A stretch of 7,380 nucleotides of DNA from Flectobacillus sp. (GTDB lineage: Bacteria > Bacteroidota > Bacteroidia > Cytophagales > Spirosomataceae): positions 1 through 7,380 of the forward strand of contig JARXAV010000315.1 of the NCBI GenBank assembly GCA_029865665.1. The letters run 5' to 3'. Made by a program: the position numbers and the translations under genes. Shown one piece after another: positions 5,554 to 7,380 of the stretch. The stretch's first letter is position 1, and each line of letters starts with the position of its first letter. The notes beneath the pieces are model-generated. The model saw only the letters and a program-made list of their open reading frames with translations, searched no databases and was not told the origin of the DNA.

Positions 5554-6468
5554 ATGAAAAAATATAGCTTCCTTTTTTTGATTTCTTTTTTTGTCACCAC
5601 TTCATCGTATGCCTGTGACCTTTGTGGCTGTGGGAATGGCGGTTCGTTTTTTGGCATTTTACCCCAAGCTCACAAAAGCTTTGTAGGCTTACGATACGGT
5701 TACAAAAGTTATGATTCGCATATCAAAACACCCAATTTACAAACGCACGAAGATTTCTGGAAAACAGAACTTTGGTTTAGAACGTATCCCATAAAACGAG
5801 TACAATTACTAGCTTTTGTTCCTTACCTTTTCAACAAACAAACGATTTTTCAGACGGGTAATCAGTTGGATTTACAGGGTTTAGGCGATATGACCTTACT
5901 CGCTAATTACAATGTGTTCAATACCTTAACGGATACCATTCCGCATCGTTTTGACCATAATTTACTGATTGGAGGAGGGGTGAAATTACCCACTGGAAAG
6001 TATCAATACGATGCCCTAAACGATAGCGAAGTCGCCAATGCCAATTTTCAGTTAGGCACAGGGAGTACAGACTTTCTGCTGAACTTAGTCTATACAATAA
6101 GGCACAAAGCGTGGGGGCTAAATTATGATGTTACCTATAAAATTAATACGCAAAACAAGAACGATTATCATTTTGGAAATCGCTTTACGAGCAATCTTTC
6201 GCTTTTGTATTTTCATCATTTGAGCGATGACATCACGCTGATTCCGAATGCTGGAATTACCTACGAATCAGCACCAAAAGATACTCAAAACGAAGTGCCG
6301 AATGCCAATACAGGAGGAAATGCTTTGTTGGCTTCGGTAGGATTAGAAGGGTATATACACCAATTTTCGGCAGGTATTAATTATCAGAATCCTATTGCCC
6401 AAGAGTTAGTCAATGGCGACTTACGAGCCAATCAGCGGTTGAATGTACATTTTACGTTTTTGTTTTGA
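5554..6468 (+). CDS. Outer-membrane beta-barrel protein with Cys-rich mature N terminus
   Basis: The protein has 304 residues and a signal peptide MKKYSFLFLISFFVTTSSYA, probably cut after A20, so the mature protein would begin CDLCGCGNGG (C21, C24, C26), a compact CxxCxC that could bind a soft metal. SYAC is a poor lipobox, so lipidation of C21 is possible but less likely. The rest is alternating aromatic and polar strands (FVGLRYGYKSY, WKTELWFRTYP, VQLLAFVPYLF, LNYDVTYKIN, FSAGINYQNP) ending LNVHFTFLF with a terminal phenylalanine, as expected of a barrel inserted by the Bam machinery. It resembles Bacteroidota proteins often annotated only as transporter or hypothetical. Closely spaced after the di-heme peroxidase gene, it is probably an outer-membrane part of the same metal system. 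No catalytic motif is seen. Confidence 0.78.
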   Translation: MKKYSFLFLISFFVTTSSYACDLCGCGNGGSFFGILPQAHKSFVGLRYGYKSYDSHIKTPNLQTHEDFWKTELWFRTYPIKRVQLLAFVPYLFNKQTIFQTGNQLDLQGLGDMTLLANYNVFNTLTDTIPHRFDHNLLIGGGVKLPTGKYQYDALNDSEVANANFQLGTGSTDFLLNLVYTIRHKAWGLNYDVTYKINTQNKNDYHFGNRFTSNLSLLYFHHLSDDITLIPNAGITYESAPKDTQNEVPNANTGGNALLASVGLEGYIHQFSAGINYQNPIAQELVNGDLRANQRLNVHFTFLF

Positions 6469-6478
6469 TGTTCAAAAT

Positions 6479-6510
6479 CCCCTAGCCAAACCATCACATT
6501 TAGCTAGGGG
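6479..6510. terminator. Bidirectional terminator between convergent genes
   Basis: CCCCTAGC (6479-6486) and GCTAGGGG (6503-6510) form a perfect eight-pair stem that can extend by AAA/TTT past one mismatch. It lies 10 bases after the barrel gene stop and 7 bases from the helicase stop. On the minus strand it is followed by ATTTTGAA; on the plus strand the T run is weak. It fits a shared terminator. Confidence 0.8.
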
Positions 6511-6517
6511 AGTTCAT

Positions 6518-7380
6518 TTATCCTTCCAAGTTCAATGTTCCCCAAACTAGCCGAATTTCGCCGTAGCTGTATTCATCGCCTAGCAATTCTTTCAACTCTT
6601 TGCTCTTGAAGGTGGGATTTTCTAGGATGGTTTCTCGAATGATTTTTATTTTATCTTCTTCCATTAATTCCTCAATATGCAACATTCCTTTTTTGACAAA
6701 CTCTGCCAAATGTCCTTCGATGGTAGTGGCAGAAAGCTGACGCATAGTTGCAATGGTTTCGACGCTGTTCCCTTCTTTGAATAAATTAAAACTCATGAGT
6801 TGCGTACTACCTTTGGGTGCCGCTTTTTTAGTTGGAGGTGTGACTTTCTCAAAAGTACTTGCTTCAATCCCATTTCGCTCGCAGTGGTCATTAATAAGGT
6901 CTAAAATTTGGTCTCCAAATTGTTGGATTTTTACCTTGCCAAGACCGCTAATTTTTGCTAATGCCGTTTTAGTACGAGGTAATTCTTCCGTTAAGGCTTG
7001 AATGCTTTTTTGTGATAAAACCATGTATTTTTCAATGTTTTTATCCAATGCAATTTCGTCTCGCCATGCTCTTAGTTGTTGGAATAAATCGCTCGTATTT
7101 TCATTTGTATTTACCTGTTTGCTTTTTAATAAACGTCCTTTTTCGGCTTCAAAATCAATATTAATATTAGCTTTGGTCGTTAAATAAGAGGTAGAGTCAA
7201 AGCCTGTTTGATTACATTGTAAGAGTTTTACTTTCTCGAAACTTTGTTGTAAGGCTTGTTCCCATATTTTCGCAACCGCTTTTTGTGTTTCCTTATTATC
7301 ACAGGCTAAATCCATACTTTTGAGAGGACTAAAAAGCAACTCTTCTACTTTTTGAGCTAAATACGTACTCCCTTTTTGAA
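6518..7380 (-). CDS. C-terminal part of a helicase with HRDC and HTH_40 domains (N terminus outside window)
   Basis: The minus frame is open to the right edge; 286 residues are visible, beginning QKGSTYLAQKVEEL and ending GTLNLEG. An HRDC domain (about 6884-7093) is clear from LFQQLRAWRDEIA, MVLSQKSIQALTEELPRTK, LAKISGLGKVKIQQFGDQIL. HRDC helps helicases contact DNA. After a basic, proline-containing linker (TPPTKKAAPKG) comes a helix-turn-helix region of HTH_40 type (about 6530-6793), with LFKEGNSVETIATMRQLSATTIEGHL. This pairing ends RecQ-like and Pif1-like helicases of Bacteroidota. The segment before HRDC (QTGFDSTSYLTTKANINIDF) does not look like the RecQ winged-helix RQC domain, so a Pif1/AAA-type helicase is slightly preferred. 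A TTG at 7339 is not the start, as similar sequence continues upstream. It is a DNA maintenance gene with no evident tie to the metal locus. Confidence 0.85.
   Translation of the reverse strand, partial: QKGSTYLAQKVEELLFSPLKSMDLACDNKETQKAVAKIWEQALQQSFEKVKLLQCNQTGFDSTSYLTTKANINIDFEAEKGRLLKSKQVNTNENTSDLFQQLRAWRDEIALDKNIEKYMVLSQKSIQALTEELPRTKTALAKISGLGKVKIQQFGDQILDLINDHCERNGIEASTFEKVTPPTKKAAPKGSTQLMSFNLFKEGNSVETIATMRQLSATTIEGHLAEFVKKGMLHIEELMEEDKIKIIRETILENPTFKSKELKELLGDEYSYGEIRLVWGTLNLEG

Noticed and set aside
5472..5657. Minus-strand frame over the peroxidase/barrel junction
   Set aside because: It covers the end of one good gene and the signal peptide of the next, and looks like the reverse of T-rich signal-peptide DNA.
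6753..7187. Two plus-strand frames opposite the helicase tail
   Set aside because: The minus frame has clear HRDC and HTH_40 sequence; the plus frames are its shadows.

Overview
The window looks like a piece of a Bacteroidota chromosome, most likely from the Cytophagales/Spirosomataceae side. I infer this from the moderately AT-rich DNA, the absence of clear Shine-Dalgarno sites before most genes, the many lipoproteins with a lipobox followed by charged residues, the TonB receptor ending in a YNFGK-type strand, and the HRDC/HTH_40 helicase tail typical of this phylum. The genus cannot be fixed from the sequence alone.

Layout. Positions 2-328 (+) are the last 108 residues of a TonB-dependent outer-membrane receptor. 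Positions about 343-590 and 1012-1186 are two arrays of degenerate hairpin repeats of about 70-76 bp. Between them, on the minus strand (597-944), is a small four-helix-bundle gene of the 23S rRNA intervening-sequence type. From 1212 to 6468 six plus-strand genes follow one another: a four-helix PepSY membrane protein, a small Cys-rich membrane-anchored protein, an MbnP-like lipoprotein, a 66-residue membrane protein, an MbnH-like di-heme peroxidase lipoprotein, and an outer-membrane beta-barrel protein with a Cys-rich mature N terminus. A strong hairpin at 6479-6510 closes this run. On its far side, convergent on the minus strand, lies the C-terminal part of a helicase (HRDC plus HTH_40) that runs off the right edge.

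How the genes may work together. The core is an MbnP/MbnH pair. In characterised members the di-heme enzyme MbnH (MauG/cytochrome c peroxidase superfamily) oxidises a tryptophan of MbnP to kynurenine, which helps MbnP bind Cu(I). Here the pair sits with a TonB receptor, an inner-membrane PepSY protein of the kind found in metal uptake loci, two small membrane proteins with possible metal ligands, and an outer-membrane barrel. The simplest reading is a cell-envelope metal (probably copper) acquisition or handling locus. No methanobactin precursor or biosynthesis gene is visible in the window. The substrate is inferred, not shown.

The points most worth following are the MbnP/MbnH locus with its two poorly known small proteins, the repeat-flanked four-helix-bundle cassette that separates the receptor from the rest of the locus, and a 15-bp stem enclosing a possible three-way junction just before the di-heme peroxidase gene.
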